A stretch of 64,000 nucleotides of DNA. Source: JBGSMX01 sp963790405 (GTDB taxonomy: Bacteria; Actinomycetota; Coriobacteriia; Anaerosomatales; JAGXFU01). The position numbers and the translations under genes were made by a program. The DNA lies in NCBI GenBank assembly GCA_963790405.1, contig CAWBOJ010000008.1, positions 141,724-205,723 of the forward strand. The letters are read 5' to 3'. A model generated the notes under the pieces. It made no database searches and was not told where the DNA came from. It saw only the letters and a program-made list of their open reading frames with translations. Within the stretch, counting starts at the first letter, position 1, and each line of letters starts with the position of its first letter. Of the stretch, positions 27,216 through 36,312 are shown one piece after another.

Positions 27216-28145
27216 ATGTCTGTTGTCTCGATGAAGAATCTTCTCGAGGCCGGTGTCCACTTTGGACATCAGACCCGTCGCTGGAACCCGAAGATGAAAC
27301 CTTACATCTTCACGGAGCGCAGCGGCATCTACATCCTCGACCTGCAGCGCACGTTGCGCGAGATCGAGGCTGCTTACACCTTCACCCGTGACGTCGCCGC
27401 CCGCGGCCGCAAGGTGCTGTTCGTTGGCACCAAGAAGCAGGCCCAGGAGTCGATTCAGAGCGAGGCCGAGCGTTCCGGCATGCCGTATGTCAACCAGCGC
27501 TGGCTCGGCGGCATGCTCACCAACTTCGTGACGATGCGCCAGCGAGTCGAGCGTCTCGAAGAACTTGAGGCGATGGAAGAGGACGGCACGATGGAGAAGC
27601 TCCCGAAGAAGGAGCAGATCCTCCTGCGCAAGGAGCACGCGAAGCTCGATCGCAACCTCTCTGGCGTGCGCAACATGACCGAGATTCCCGGCCGTTATGT
27701 TCGTGGTCGACACGAAGCGTGAGGCTATCGCCGTTGCCGAGGCTCGTCGACTGCACGATCCCGATCATCGGGCTGGTCGACACGAACGCAGACCCGGATG
27801 AGGTCGACTACGTCATCCCGGGCAATGACGACGCCATCCGCTCGGTGTCGCTCATGTGCCGCGTGATTGCCGATGCAGTTCTTGACGGTCGCGCAGCGTC
27901 CGAGGGTCCGGCCGTACGTCGACACTGCCCCGACACCTCAGCCCCTCGTGGTCCCCGCAGATACGGAGGCCGTCGAGGCCTCTCCTGCCGAGGAGACGGC
28001 CGAAGCGGCCGCCCCTGCACCCGCCGAGGAGCCTGCTGTCGTCGAGGTCGAGGTAGTCGCGGTTGAAACCGTGGTTGCCGAAGCCGAGGTCGAAGCCGCA
28101 CCGGTCGAAGCGGCCGAAGCGGTTGAAGAGACGGCTGCCGAGTAG
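27216..28145 (+). CDS. rpsB: Ribosomal protein uS2 (three frame changes)
   Basis: About 308 residues when extra bases at about 27690, 27757 and 27917 are discounted. uS2 binds the 30S head-body junction. Seen: MKNLLEAGVHFGHQTRRWNPKM, GRKVLFVGTKKQAQ, YVNQRWLGGMLTNF, then in later frames FVVDTKREAIAVAEA, IPIIGLVDTNADPDEVDYV and GNDDAIRSVSLM. A tail of roughly 70 residues rich in Ala, Glu, Val and Pro ends the protein, longer than in most bacteria. GGAGG lies 8 bases before the ATG. tsf follows 58 bases later, the near-universal pairing. Confidence 0.93.
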
Positions 28146-28203
28146 CAGCTCCTCCAACACGGACGTACACGCCACCACTTCACTTCAGGGAGGCATATTA
28201 CCC

Positions 28204-29102
28204 ATGGAGATCAAGGCACAGATGGTCAAGGAACTGCGCGAGTGCACTGGCGCAGGCATGATGGATTGCAAGAAGGCCCTCACGGAGTCGGACGGCGACA
28301 TGGACGTCGCCATCGACCTGCTCCGCACCAAGGGTCTGGCTGCGCTGGCCAAGAAGGCCGGTCGGGCCACCAACGAAGGAATCATCGGCGGGTTCGTATC
28401 CGATGACGCGAAGACCGGCGTGCTCGTCGAGGTCAACTGCGAGACCGACTTCGTTGCGCGCAACGCTGACTTCCAGGCATTCGTGAGCAGAGGTCGCCGC
28501 GCACGTCGCGACGGCCGCTCCTGCCGACGTCACCGAACTGATGGGCCAGACCTTCACGGGTCGCGACGAGACTTTCGAGCAGGTTCTGGGCGAGCAGGTC
28601 GCCAAGGTCGGCGAGAACATGGGCGTCGCCCGTTTCACACGCTACGAACTGAGCTCCGAGACCGGGCGGCATCACGGTCTACATCCACGGCGTGGGCAAC
28701 ATCGGCGTCATGGTCGAGTTGTCGTCCAGTTCTGCCGAGGCGGCCGCTTCGGATCTGTTCGCGACTGTGGCCAAAGACGTCGCCATGCAGATCGCAGCCA
28801 CCGCACCGATGGGCGTCGGTCGCGAATCGGTCGACAAGTCGGTCGTCGCCCATGAGATGGAAATCTACAAGGCCCAGGCCGCCGAGTCCGGCAAGCCTGA
28901 GCCCATCCAGGAGAAGATCGCCGAGGGACGCCTTGAGAAGTTCTTCAAGGAGGTCACGCTCCTGGAGCAGCCGTTCGTCAAGGACGCTGACCTCACGGTC
29001 GGCCAGTACGTCGAGAAGGCCGCCAAGGAACTGGGTACCTCGATTGAGGTCGTGCGCTTCGAGCGCATGCTTCTCGGCGAGACGGCTTCCTCGGAAGCGT
29101 AG
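28204..29102 (+). CDS. tsf: Elongation factor Ts (two frame changes)
   Basis: About 298 residues. EF-Ts exchanges GDP for GTP on EF-Tu. The N-terminal UBA-like domain has VKELRECTGAGMMDCKKAL and the core has EVNCETDFVARNADFQAFV, the two PROSITE-type signatures. Extra bases at about 28489 and 28667 split the gene into three frames, which continue as EVAAHVATAAP, ITVYIHGVGNIGVMVEL and KFFKEVTLLEQPFVKD. The start ATG has GGGAGG upstream. It lies between rpsB and pyrH as expected. Confidence 0.93.
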
Positions 29103-29231
29103 TTGTCGCCAAAACGGGCATCCTACCTGCCCGGTAACGAGCACATTACGAGGGTCGGTGCCATCAGCGCACCGGCCTTCGTTGCGTTATCCTGTTCCAG
29201 TACGACACGCATCGCTCACGAGAGGGGAACC

Positions 29232-29957
29232 GTGGAAGACTATCACTTCGGTCGCGTCCTGCTGAAGTTCTCGGGTGAGGCGCTCATCGGCAACGCCGGC
29301 TACGGCATCGATCCGGAGGTCCTCGAATCTCTCGCGCGCCAGCTCAAGCCCGTGGTCGAGGCGGGGGTGCAGGTATCCATCGTTGTGGGCGGAGGAAACA
29401 TCTTCCGTGGCCTAGCGGCTGCTTCAAAGGGCATGGATCGCGCCCAGGCAGACTACATGGGCATGCTGGCCACCGTCATGAACTCACTGGCGCTCCAGGA
29501 TACGCTCGAGAAGCACGGCGTATTCACGCGCGTCATGTCGGCCATCGACATGCAGGCGATCGCAGAACCCTACATCCGTCGACGCGCAATCCGCCACATC
29601 GAGAAGGGCCGCGTGGTGATCTTCGCCGCCGGCACCGGCAATCCGTACTTCACCACCGATACCACGGCCGCTCTGCGAGCACTTGAGATCGGCGCAGAGT
29701 GCATCATGAAGGCCACGAAGGTCGACGGCGTCTACGATGCCGATCCGCTCACAAACCCCGATGCCGTGAAGTTCGACGAGCTCACCTATATCGATGTCCT
29801 CAACAGAGGACTCAAAGTCATGGACACTACGGCGATTTCGCTGTGCATGGACAACGCGTTGCCGATCGTCGTGTTCAACATGGAGACCGAAGGGAACATC
29901 GAACGTGCGCTGCGCGGCGAGCGTGTGGGCACGATCGTGAGGGGAGACAACCGATGA
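29232..29957 (+). CDS. pyrH: UMP kinase
   Basis: 241 residues from GTG 29232, with GAGAGGGG before it; the open frame runs further 5' to about 29103 without conserved sequence. UMP kinase of the amino-acid-kinase fold makes UDP for pyrimidine nucleotide supply. Seen: VLLKFSGEALIG, VSIVVGGGNIFRG, DYMGMLATVMNSLALQ, FAAGTGNPYFTTDTTAALRA and ATKVDGVYDADP. The end overlaps the frr start by four bases. The frame is intact although both neighbours are broken. Confidence 0.95.
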   Translation: MEDYHFGRVLLKFSGEALIGNAGYGIDPEVLESLARQLKPVVEAGVQVSIVVGGGNIFRGLAAASKGMDRAQADYMGMLATVMNSLALQDTLEKHGVFTRVMSAIDMQAIAEPYIRRRAIRHIEKGRVVIFAAGTGNPYFTTDTTAALRALEIGAECIMKATKVDGVYDADPLTNPDAVKFDELTYIDVLNRGLKVMDTTAISLCMDNALPIVVFNMETEGNIERALRGERVGTIVRGDNR

Positions 29958-30512
29958 TCAAAGACGTCATCAAAGACGCCGACCAGCATATGGACAAGTC
30001 CGTGACGGCGCTCAATCACGAGTTCGCCACAGTCAGGACCGGTCGCGCATCCGGCTCACTGCTCGAGAAGATAACCGTGGACTACTACGGCGTGCAGACG
30101 CCGCTGCTCCAAATCGCATCCGTCAGCACTCCTGAGCCTCAGATGCTCGTGGTCTCTCCGTACGACAGAAGTGCGATGTCCAACATCGAACGAGCCATCC
30201 AAGCCTCTGACCTAGGCTTGAACCCGAGCAATGACGGCATCGTGATTCGTCTGCCGTTCCCACCGCTCACCGAGGAACGCCGCAGAGAGCTCGTGAAGCT
30301 GTGCAAGCAGTATGCCGAGGAAGCGCGCGTCGCCACCCGCAATATCCGTCGCGACGCCAATGACAGGCTCAAGAAGATGGAGAAGGACGGCGAGATCAGC
30401 CAAGACGATCTCCATCGCGGCGAGGATGAGATTCAGAAGATCACGGACGGCCATGTCGGGCCGCATCGACGAGGCGTTCGCTCGCAAAGAAGCCGAGATC
30501 ATGGAGGTCTGA
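29954..30512 (+). CDS. frr: Ribosome recycling factor (one frame change)
   Basis: 185 residues. RRF splits post-termination ribosomes with EF-G. The three-helix bundle is recognisable from FATVRTGRASGSLLEKI, VDYYGVQTPLLQIASV, SPYDRSAMSNIERAIQ and PPLTEERRRELVKL. At about 30461 one extra base shifts the frame; the correct end is RIDEAFARKEAEIMEV with a stop at 30510-30512. Without this change the frame runs straight into uppS and gives a false 500-plus-residue fusion. It overlaps pyrH at its start. Confidence 0.93.
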
Positions 30513-30517
30513 ACGGC

Positions 30518-31294
30518 GTGACTCCAGCGAGCAATTCCCTCGTTTCCTTCTTCGAAGGTGACGAGGCGCGCGAACTACTCGGCCATCTCGACACAGACCG
30601 CATACCGCGTCACATCGCCGTCATCATGGACGGCAATGGACGGTGGGCGGCGAAGCGAGCCCTTCCTCGACTCGCCGGTCACAAGGCCGGAGCGAAGGCG
30701 GTCCGCGAGGTAATCGCAGCTGCACTTGAGCTGGGCATCGAGGTCCTCACGATCTACTCCTTCTCCTCGGAGAACTGGTCTCGCCCTGCCGATGAGGTCG
30801 GAGGGCTGATGAAGCTCTTCGTCGAGGTGCTGGAGCGCGAGTTCGACAACCTGCAGGAACGGGGAGTCAGGGTTCGCGTTGCGGGAAGGAAGGACGACCT
30901 ACCCTCCAAGACGCGGGCGGCGTTCGATCGGGTCGAATTGCGCACCGCAGCCAACGATCGGATGACGCTGGTCGTCGCGCTCAACTACGGCGGTCGGGTC
31001 GAAATCATCGATGCCGTACGTTCGATTGCCACGGATGTCGAATCCGGTGCACTGGCTCCTGCGGCGATCGACGAGGACATGATCTCTGCGCGCCTGTACA
31101 CCTCAGGCCTGCCCGATCCGGACCTCGTCGTCCGCACGAGCGGGGAGATGCGCATCTCGAACTTCCTGTTGTGGCAAATCGCGTACTCTGAGCTCTACGT
31201 GACCGATACCCTGTGGCCCGACTTCGATCGCACATCACTGCTCAAGGCGATTACCGAGTTCCAGGGACGTACCCGAAGGTTCGGCGGGAGCTGA
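30518..31294 (+). CDS. uppS: Isoprenyl (undecaprenyl) diphosphate synthase
   Basis: 258 residues from GTG 30518, five bases after the frr stop. UppS extends farnesyl diphosphate in cis to undecaprenyl diphosphate, the lipid carrier for peptidoglycan. Landmarks: HIAVIMDGNGRWAAKR with the catalytic Asp, LTIYSFSSENWSRP, VALNYGGRVEIIDA and RTSGEMRISNFLLWQIAYSE. It depends on the products of dxr and ispG encoded just downstream, so carrier lipid and its precursors are made from one gene cluster. The frame is intact. Confidence 0.94.
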   Translation: MTPASNSLVSFFEGDEARELLGHLDTDRIPRHIAVIMDGNGRWAAKRALPRLAGHKAGAKAVREVIAAALELGIEVLTIYSFSSENWSRPADEVGGLMKLFVEVLEREFDNLQERGVRVRVAGRKDDLPSKTRAAFDRVELRTAANDRMTLVVALNYGGRVEIIDAVRSIATDVESGALAPAAIDEDMISARLYTSGLPDPDLVVRTSGEMRISNFLLWQIAYSELYVTDTLWPDFDRTSLLKAITEFQGRTRRFGGS

Positions 31295-31297
31295 CAC

Positions 31298-32122
31298 ATG
31301 CCCGATTCTGGCCCCAAGGGCCTTTCAAGTCTCATCACGCGCTCGATAACGGCGGCAGTGTATGCGGGCGCAATGCTTGGCACAATCTTCTTTGGCCGAC
31401 CGCTCGGCCTCGGCATCCTCATGTCGCTCGCAGGGATGTTCGCTGCAGCGGAACTCTACGCGATCACCCGCCGAGAACACCGACTCCCCAACGAGGTTCT
31501 CGGCATCATGGCGGTCGGAGCTATGCCGCTGTGCGCTGGGCTGTGGGGCTGGCTCGGCCTGATGTCTGCGGTGACCGTGCTCGTGGTGGGAGCTGTTGCA
31601 TGGCACGTGGCGTTCCGGCAGGTTCGAACGAGTGATACTGCCGTCACGGTGTTCGGTGCGCTGTACGTCGGCTTTCTGCTGTCGTTCTTCGTGCTGATCA
31701 GGCAGCTCGACGGTGGAACCCTCCTTGCACTCGCGACCATCGTGAGCGTGTGGGCAAACGACGTGTTCGCCTATCTGCTCGGCTCCACCATCGGTCGCCA
31801 CAAGATGGCGCCGCGTATCTCGCCGAACAAATCATGGGAGGGCTTCTTCGCCGGAACCGCCGGAACGATCGGCGTGTGGGTGCTGGCGAGTTTCACCATC
31901 GACATCGACCTTACATTCGTGTGGATACTGCTTGTGGCAGTCGCTATTTCGATCGCGTCGGTGCTCGGCGATTTGTTCGAATCCCGCATCAAGCGTGAAG
32001 CCGGCGTCAAGGACTCCGGCACGCTGCTCCCGGGTCATGGCGGCTTCCTCGACCGGTTCGACAGCCTCATCCTCGTGTCGATCGTCGCGTACCACCTGCT
32101 CGTGATCGGTCTTGGCCGATGA
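31298..32122 (+). CDS. cdsA: Phosphatidate cytidylyltransferase
   Basis: 274 residues with about eight hydrophobic segments. CdsA converts phosphatidic acid and CTP to CDP-diacylglycerol, the branch point for phospholipids. The family signature is complete: SRIKREAGVKDSGTLLPGHG followed by GFLDRFDSL. It starts 3 bases after uppS and overlaps dxr by four bases, as in many Gram-positive genomes. The frame is intact in spite of heavily broken neighbours. Confidence 0.94.
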   Translation: MPDSGPKGLSSLITRSITAAVYAGAMLGTIFFGRPLGLGILMSLAGMFAAAELYAITRREHRLPNEVLGIMAVGAMPLCAGLWGWLGLMSAVTVLVVGAVAWHVAFRQVRTSDTAVTVFGALYVGFLLSFFVLIRQLDGGTLLALATIVSVWANDVFAYLLGSTIGRHKMAPRISPNKSWEGFFAGTAGTIGVWVLASFTIDIDLTFVWILLVAVAISIASVLGDLFESRIKREAGVKDSGTLLPGHGGFLDRFDSLILVSIVAYHLLVIGLGR

Positions 32123-33269
32123 ACCGGCTGCGCGTCGCGATACTTGGCTCGACGGGATCGATCGGGCGCCAGGCACTCGATGTCGTGTCTCGCGATCGCG
32201 ATAGATGTCGAGATCATCGCACTGGCGGCCAACACGAACGCCGAGCTGATTGCGCGAGCAGGCGCGCGCCCATGACGTGCGCGTAGTCGTTCTTGCCGAT
32301 GAGGCCTCGGCCGCTCTTGCGGCGAGCCTGCTTCCAGATGCCGAGGTGGGCGCTGGCGCTGCTGCGGTCGAGGCGCTTGCCCGCCGCGACGACGTCGACC
32401 TCGTCTTGAACGGCCTCGTGGGCGCGGCCGGACTGCGCGCGACTGTCGCGGCACTCGATGCCGGCAAGACACTCGCGACTCGCAAACAAGGAGTCGCTCG
32501 TCGTCGGCGGCGAATTTGTGACGTCGCGCGCCGCGACAGGCCAGATAATCCCGGTGGACAGCGAGCACTCGGCCATCTACCAGTGCCTACTCGGCGAGAA
32601 TCCCGCAGACGTCGCGCGTATCTGGCTCACCGCCTCGGGCGGACCCTTCCGAGGATGGACGCGCGATCAGCTCGCGAATGTGACACCGGCGGCGGCCTTG
32701 GCCCATCCGACGTGGTCCATGGGACCCAAGATCACCATCGACTCGGCGACGCTGATGAACAAGGGACTCGAGGTCATCGAGGCGCACCACCTCTTCGACG
32801 TCGACTACGACCACATCTCGGTGGTGGTCCATCCGCAGTCATGCGTGCATTCGATGGTCGAGTACTCGCGACGGCTCGGTCAAAGCACACCTCGGCGCTA
32901 CCGATATGCGTATCCCGATCCAGTACGCGTTCTCGCATCCCCGCCGCTGGAGCGCACCGCTTCCACCTGTCGACTTCACGCAACTGGGCAGTCTCGATTT
33001 CGAGCCGGCCGACCCTGAGGTTTTCGGCTGCCTCGCACTGGCGGTCGAAGCGGGCAGGGCAGGCGGCACGACGACGGTGGTTCTGAACGCCGCCAATGAG
33101 ATCGCGGTCGCGACTTTCCTGGACGGCCAAATGCGGATTCCTCGACATCGAACGAGTTGTCGAGAAGCTCTTGGAAGGACACGCCTCCGTGCCGATAGAA
33201 TCCCTGGAGCACATCGAAGCTGTGGATGCTGAAACACGTGCGCGTGCCGAGGAGTTCCTCGGCGGGTAG
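32119..33269 (+). CDS. dxr: 1-deoxy-D-xylulose 5-phosphate reductoisomerase (five frame changes)
   Basis: About 381 residues after removing extra bases at about 32200, 32267, 32478, 32877 and 33131. Dxr makes methylerythritol 4-phosphate, the committed step of the MEP isoprenoid route. Conserved: VAILGSTGSIGRQALDV (NADPH site), LANKESLVVGG, IPVDSEHSAIYQCL, LTASGGPFRG, MGPKITIDSATLMNKGLE, VVHPQSCVHSMVEY and NAANEIAVATFL. All five changes are one-base gains with good protein on both sides. It overlaps cdsA. About 130 bases follow before rseP. Confidence 0.92.
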
Positions 33270-33396
33270 AAAGAGCACGTAAGATGCCATGCCGACTATG
33301 CACGGATGGCAGCAACCGGCCGCTCTCGGCCGTGGCGCATGCTTTGCTTGAATCGACGAGAGAGACGGACACGCAACGTTGGAGCCACAACTACCC

Positions 33397-34661
33397 ATGC
33401 TGAATGCATTCCAGATCATCTTCTGGGGAGTACTGACGTTCTCGATCCTCGTCGTAATGCATGAGGGCGGGCACTTCCTTGCCGCGCGCGCCTTCGGAGT
33501 GAAGGTCCACGAGTTCATGGTCGGACTCCCCGGACCGCGTATCTCGATCGAGACCAAACGACACACGCTACGGCATCACCGCGATTCCGCTCGGTGGCTA
33601 CGTGCGCATCGCCGGCATGGAGCCCGGTGCCGAGGACGACCTTCTCGCGCCCGCACTTCAGACGGTAGTCAACGACGGCCGAATGGACGCCGACCTGCTC
33701 GCCGCTCGACTCGAGATCGACACCGACCGAGCGGTGCGCTCCTCTACACGTTGGCCGACTGGGGTGCGATCAAGCCTGCCGCCAACGACAAGGTTTCCTA
33801 CGTCCCGGTCATCGATGGTCGAGACTCCGAGACTCCGGCTTCTTTGCTCGATCGTGCGCGCGCGACAACCTACCGCGGCCTCAAGACGTGGAAGCGCATC
33901 GTTCTTCTTGCATCGGGTGTCGTGGTCAACCTTGTCACCGCCATAGTCGTCTTCACGATCGTGCTTTCGATCTGGGGCTACTACGAACAGTCACTCACGC
34001 TTGAAGATGTCGTCCCAGGTGGTGCCGCAGCTCAGGCGGGAATGCGATGCCGGCGACACCCTGACCGCAATCGACAGCAAGCCTCTCAACGATTGGTTCG
34101 GACTCACACAGGCGCTTGTCGTGCTCCATCCGGGTGACATCGTAGACGTGACGATCGACGCGGGACGACACGCTCCTAACCCTCCCGACGAAGCTTGCCG
34201 AGAATCCAGACGGCGGCGCGTACCTCGGCGTAATCGCGGGCGCCACAAAGGTCGAACTCGGCTGGTTCGGTGCCTTGAAGGAAAGTCTCGGCTGGACCGG
34301 CATGGTGTTCGCGACGATCTTCGGCATGTTCTTCAACGCAGATCTGTTCCGGCAGACCCTGGCGGGTTCACGAAGTGTCGTTGGCCTATCTGTTGAGGTT
34401 GCCCGTGCCGCCGCCGCAGGTCCTTTGGACTACGCGTGGTGGATCGCACTGCTGTCCCTCTCGCTCGGTGTGATGAACGTCTTGCCGATCCCACCGCTCG
34501 ATGGCGGCAAGATCGTCATGGAGATTCTCGAGAAGATCATGGGTCGCCCCATCGAACGCCGACTCGCCGTGGCTGTATCGCTGGTAGGCGCGCTGGTTCT
34601 GTTCTCGTTCATCGGCTACGTCATGTACGCTGACGTCATGCGCTACTTCATCAACGTCTAG
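33397..34661 (+). CDS. rseP: RseP/RasP site-2 metalloprotease (four frame changes)
   Basis: About 420 residues. A membrane-embedded zinc protease that cleaves anti-sigma factors and leftover signal peptides inside the bilayer. The HExxH motif is in LVVMHEGGHFLAARAFG. A PDZ domain starts near VVPGGAAAQAG, and the second zinc motif is VLPIPPLDGGKIV. Frame changes: one extra base at about 33565, one missing at about 33738, and extra bases at about 34045 and 34181. ATG 33397 is preferred over TTG 33379; neither has a strong ribosome site. It lies between dxr and ispG, as in most genomes. Confidence 0.9.
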
Positions 34662-34692
34662 AGAGCCGTTTGCACGACCGCGAGGGGGACTT

Positions 34693-35757
34693 GTGGAAGC
34701 TCGTCGCACGACTCGTCCTGTCATGGTGGGTGGGGTGCCCGTTGGCGGCGGCGCACCCGTCTCCGTACAGTCCATGACCAACACCGACACCAACGATGTC
34801 GAGGCAACGCTCGCACAAATTGCCCGACTTGCGGCGGCAGGATGCGAGATAGTGCGCGTCGCAGTCCCACGCACCGAGGCACTCGACGCGTTCGAGCACA
34901 TCTGTGCCGCATCACCTCTGCCGGTTGTGGCAGACATTCACTTCGACCACAAGCTCGCAATCGGCGCAGCCCAGCGCGGGGCTGCGAAGCTGCGCATCAA
35001 CCCCGGCAATATCGGAGCCACCGAGCGCGTTGATGCCGTGATCGAGGCGGCGGGGACGGCCGGCATCCCGATTCGCATCGGGGTGAACGCCGGATCGCTT
35101 GCCGAGGAGTACCACGATCTTGATTGGACGCTCGCCGACAAGCTCGTCGCCAGCGCCATATCCTTCTGCGAACACTTCGAGTCTCGCGGGTTTGAGGACA
35201 TCGTCGTGTCTGCCAAGGCCAGCAGCGTCAATGCCACAATTGCGGCGTATCGGAAGCTTGCCGTTTCGCTACCGTACCCGCTCCACATTGGCGTCACAGA
35301 AGCCGGGACGCTGCGCGCAGGCACCGTGAAGTCAGCAGTCGGCATCGGAGTGCTGCTCGAGCAGCACATCGGCGACACGCTACGAGTCTCGCTCACTGCA
35401 GACCCGGTCGAGGAGGTCAGCGTCGCCTGGGAGATCCTTGGTGCGCTGGATCTGCGACGACACGGCCCCGAGCTCGTGAGCTGTCCCACGTGTGGACGCT
35501 GCGAGGTCGATCTCATTCCGATCGCCGAGGAGATCGAGCGCCGACTGCGCGAGCGCACGACTCCAGTGAAGGTCGCGGTCATGGGCTGTGTCGTCAACGG
35601 CCCCGGCGAGGCGCGTGAGGCCGATATCGGCGTTGCGGCGGGCAAAGGCGTGGGTCTACTGTTCGCCAAAGGAGAGACGTTGCGCAAGGTGCCCGAAGCC
35701 CAGATCGTCGAGGCACTTATGGCCGAGATCGACCGCATGGAATCAGACCTCGACTAG
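34693..35757 (+). CDS. ispG: 4-hydroxy-3-methylbut-2-enyl diphosphate synthase
   Basis: 354 residues from GTG 34693 with GAGGGGG upstream. IspG is a 4Fe-4S enzyme of the MEP pathway. The N-terminal barrel shows PVSVQSMTNTDTNDVEAT, LPVVADIHFDHKLAI and KLRINPGNIG. The cluster ligands are in LVSCPTCGRCEVDL and VAVMGCVVNGPGEA. It completes the dxr-rseP-ispG trio. The frame is intact. Together with dxr and uppS it indicates MEP-based isoprenoid supply for cell-wall lipid carriers. Confidence 0.95.
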   Translation: MEARRTTRPVMVGGVPVGGGAPVSVQSMTNTDTNDVEATLAQIARLAAAGCEIVRVAVPRTEALDAFEHICAASPLPVVADIHFDHKLAIGAAQRGAAKLRINPGNIGATERVDAVIEAAGTAGIPIRIGVNAGSLAEEYHDLDWTLADKLVASAISFCEHFESRGFEDIVVSAKASSVNATIAAYRKLAVSLPYPLHIGVTEAGTLRAGTVKSAVGIGVLLEQHIGDTLRVSLTADPVEEVSVAWEILGALDLRRHGPELVSCPTCGRCEVDLIPIAEEIERRLRERTTPVKVAVMGCVVNGPGEAREADIGVAAGKGVGLLFAKGETLRKVPEAQIVEALMAEIDRMESDLD

Positions 35758-35829
35758 CCCTTAACGTGCGTTATGCTGTGTACCGATGTGCTAGCCACAT
35801 CGATGCCGGTCGACATGAAGGAGGAGGAC

Positions 35830-36219
35830 ATGCCCGACAAGGTCCGCATTGCGGTGGTTGGGGGCGGACGTACTGGTGCGCCGCTGATCCAGGAGTTCAT
35901 CAATCGTCCATTCGTAGAGCTCGTGGGTGTCGCCGACGTGAACCCGGCAAGTCCCGGGGCCACGATAGCTCACGAGCACGGGGTTCCGTACACCGCCGAC
36001 TACACTGAGTTTGCTGCTGAAGACGCGAACATCGACATCATCGTCGAGGTCTCAGGCGACCCGAAGGTGAAGCGCACGCTCAAAGAGGCGTTCGTCGCAC
36101 AGGGGAACCGCGAGACGCTCATCCTCCACGACATCGTCGCGCGGCTGATCATGAGCATGGTCGAGAACAGCAAGGAACTGGTCCCGTCGCTTCATCCCGA
36201 GGATCTCGGTATCGGGTAG
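35830..36219 (+). CDS. Stand-alone NAD(P)-binding Rossmann protein
   Basis: 129 residues from ATG 35830, chosen because AAGGAGGAGG lies just ahead. The N terminus KVRIAVVGGGRTGAPLIQEF is a dinucleotide-binding motif, followed by VELVGVADVNP, the pattern of Gfo/Idh/MocA and homoserine dehydrogenase N domains. No catalytic domain follows: the protein ends soon after ILHDIVARLIMSMV. It may sense NAD(H) or a ligand, or be a subunit; I do not recognise a characterised homologue. It lies alone between ispG and proS with a terminator after it, so it appears to be its own unit. Confidence 0.7.
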   Translation: MPDKVRIAVVGGGRTGAPLIQEFINRPFVELVGVADVNPASPGATIAHEHGVPYTADYTEFAAEDANIDIIVEVSGDPKVKRTLKEAFVAQGNRETLILHDIVARLIMSMVENSKELVPSLHPEDLGIG

Positions 36220-36246
36220 ACTTGCCGAATGAGAGTGCACGTTTTG

Positions 36247-36273
36247 ACGGGTCGTGCCTCACGCGCGACCCGT
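36247..36273 (+). terminator. Intrinsic terminator before proS
   Basis: ACGGGTCG (36247-36254) pairs with CGACCCGT (36266-36273), followed by TTTCACTTCTT. A good stem with a pyrimidine/T-rich tail, ending the Rossmann-protein transcript. Confidence 0.6.
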
Positions 36274-36312
36274 TTCACTTCTTCGTAGACATCGATAGGG
36301 GAGCAGCACAGC

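Noticed and set aside
29699..31294. An open frame of over 500 codons that looks like an frr-uppS fusion
   Set aside because: Its first 270 residues are out of frame with pyrH and frr until one extra base at about 30461; uppS has its own GTG start at 30518. The fusion is an artefact.
34693..35757. Possible second set of MEP-pathway or tRNA genes in the gaps around ispG and proS
   Set aside because: The gaps are short and contain only ribosome sites, a terminator and the small Rossmann gene; no cloverleaf or further enzyme was seen.
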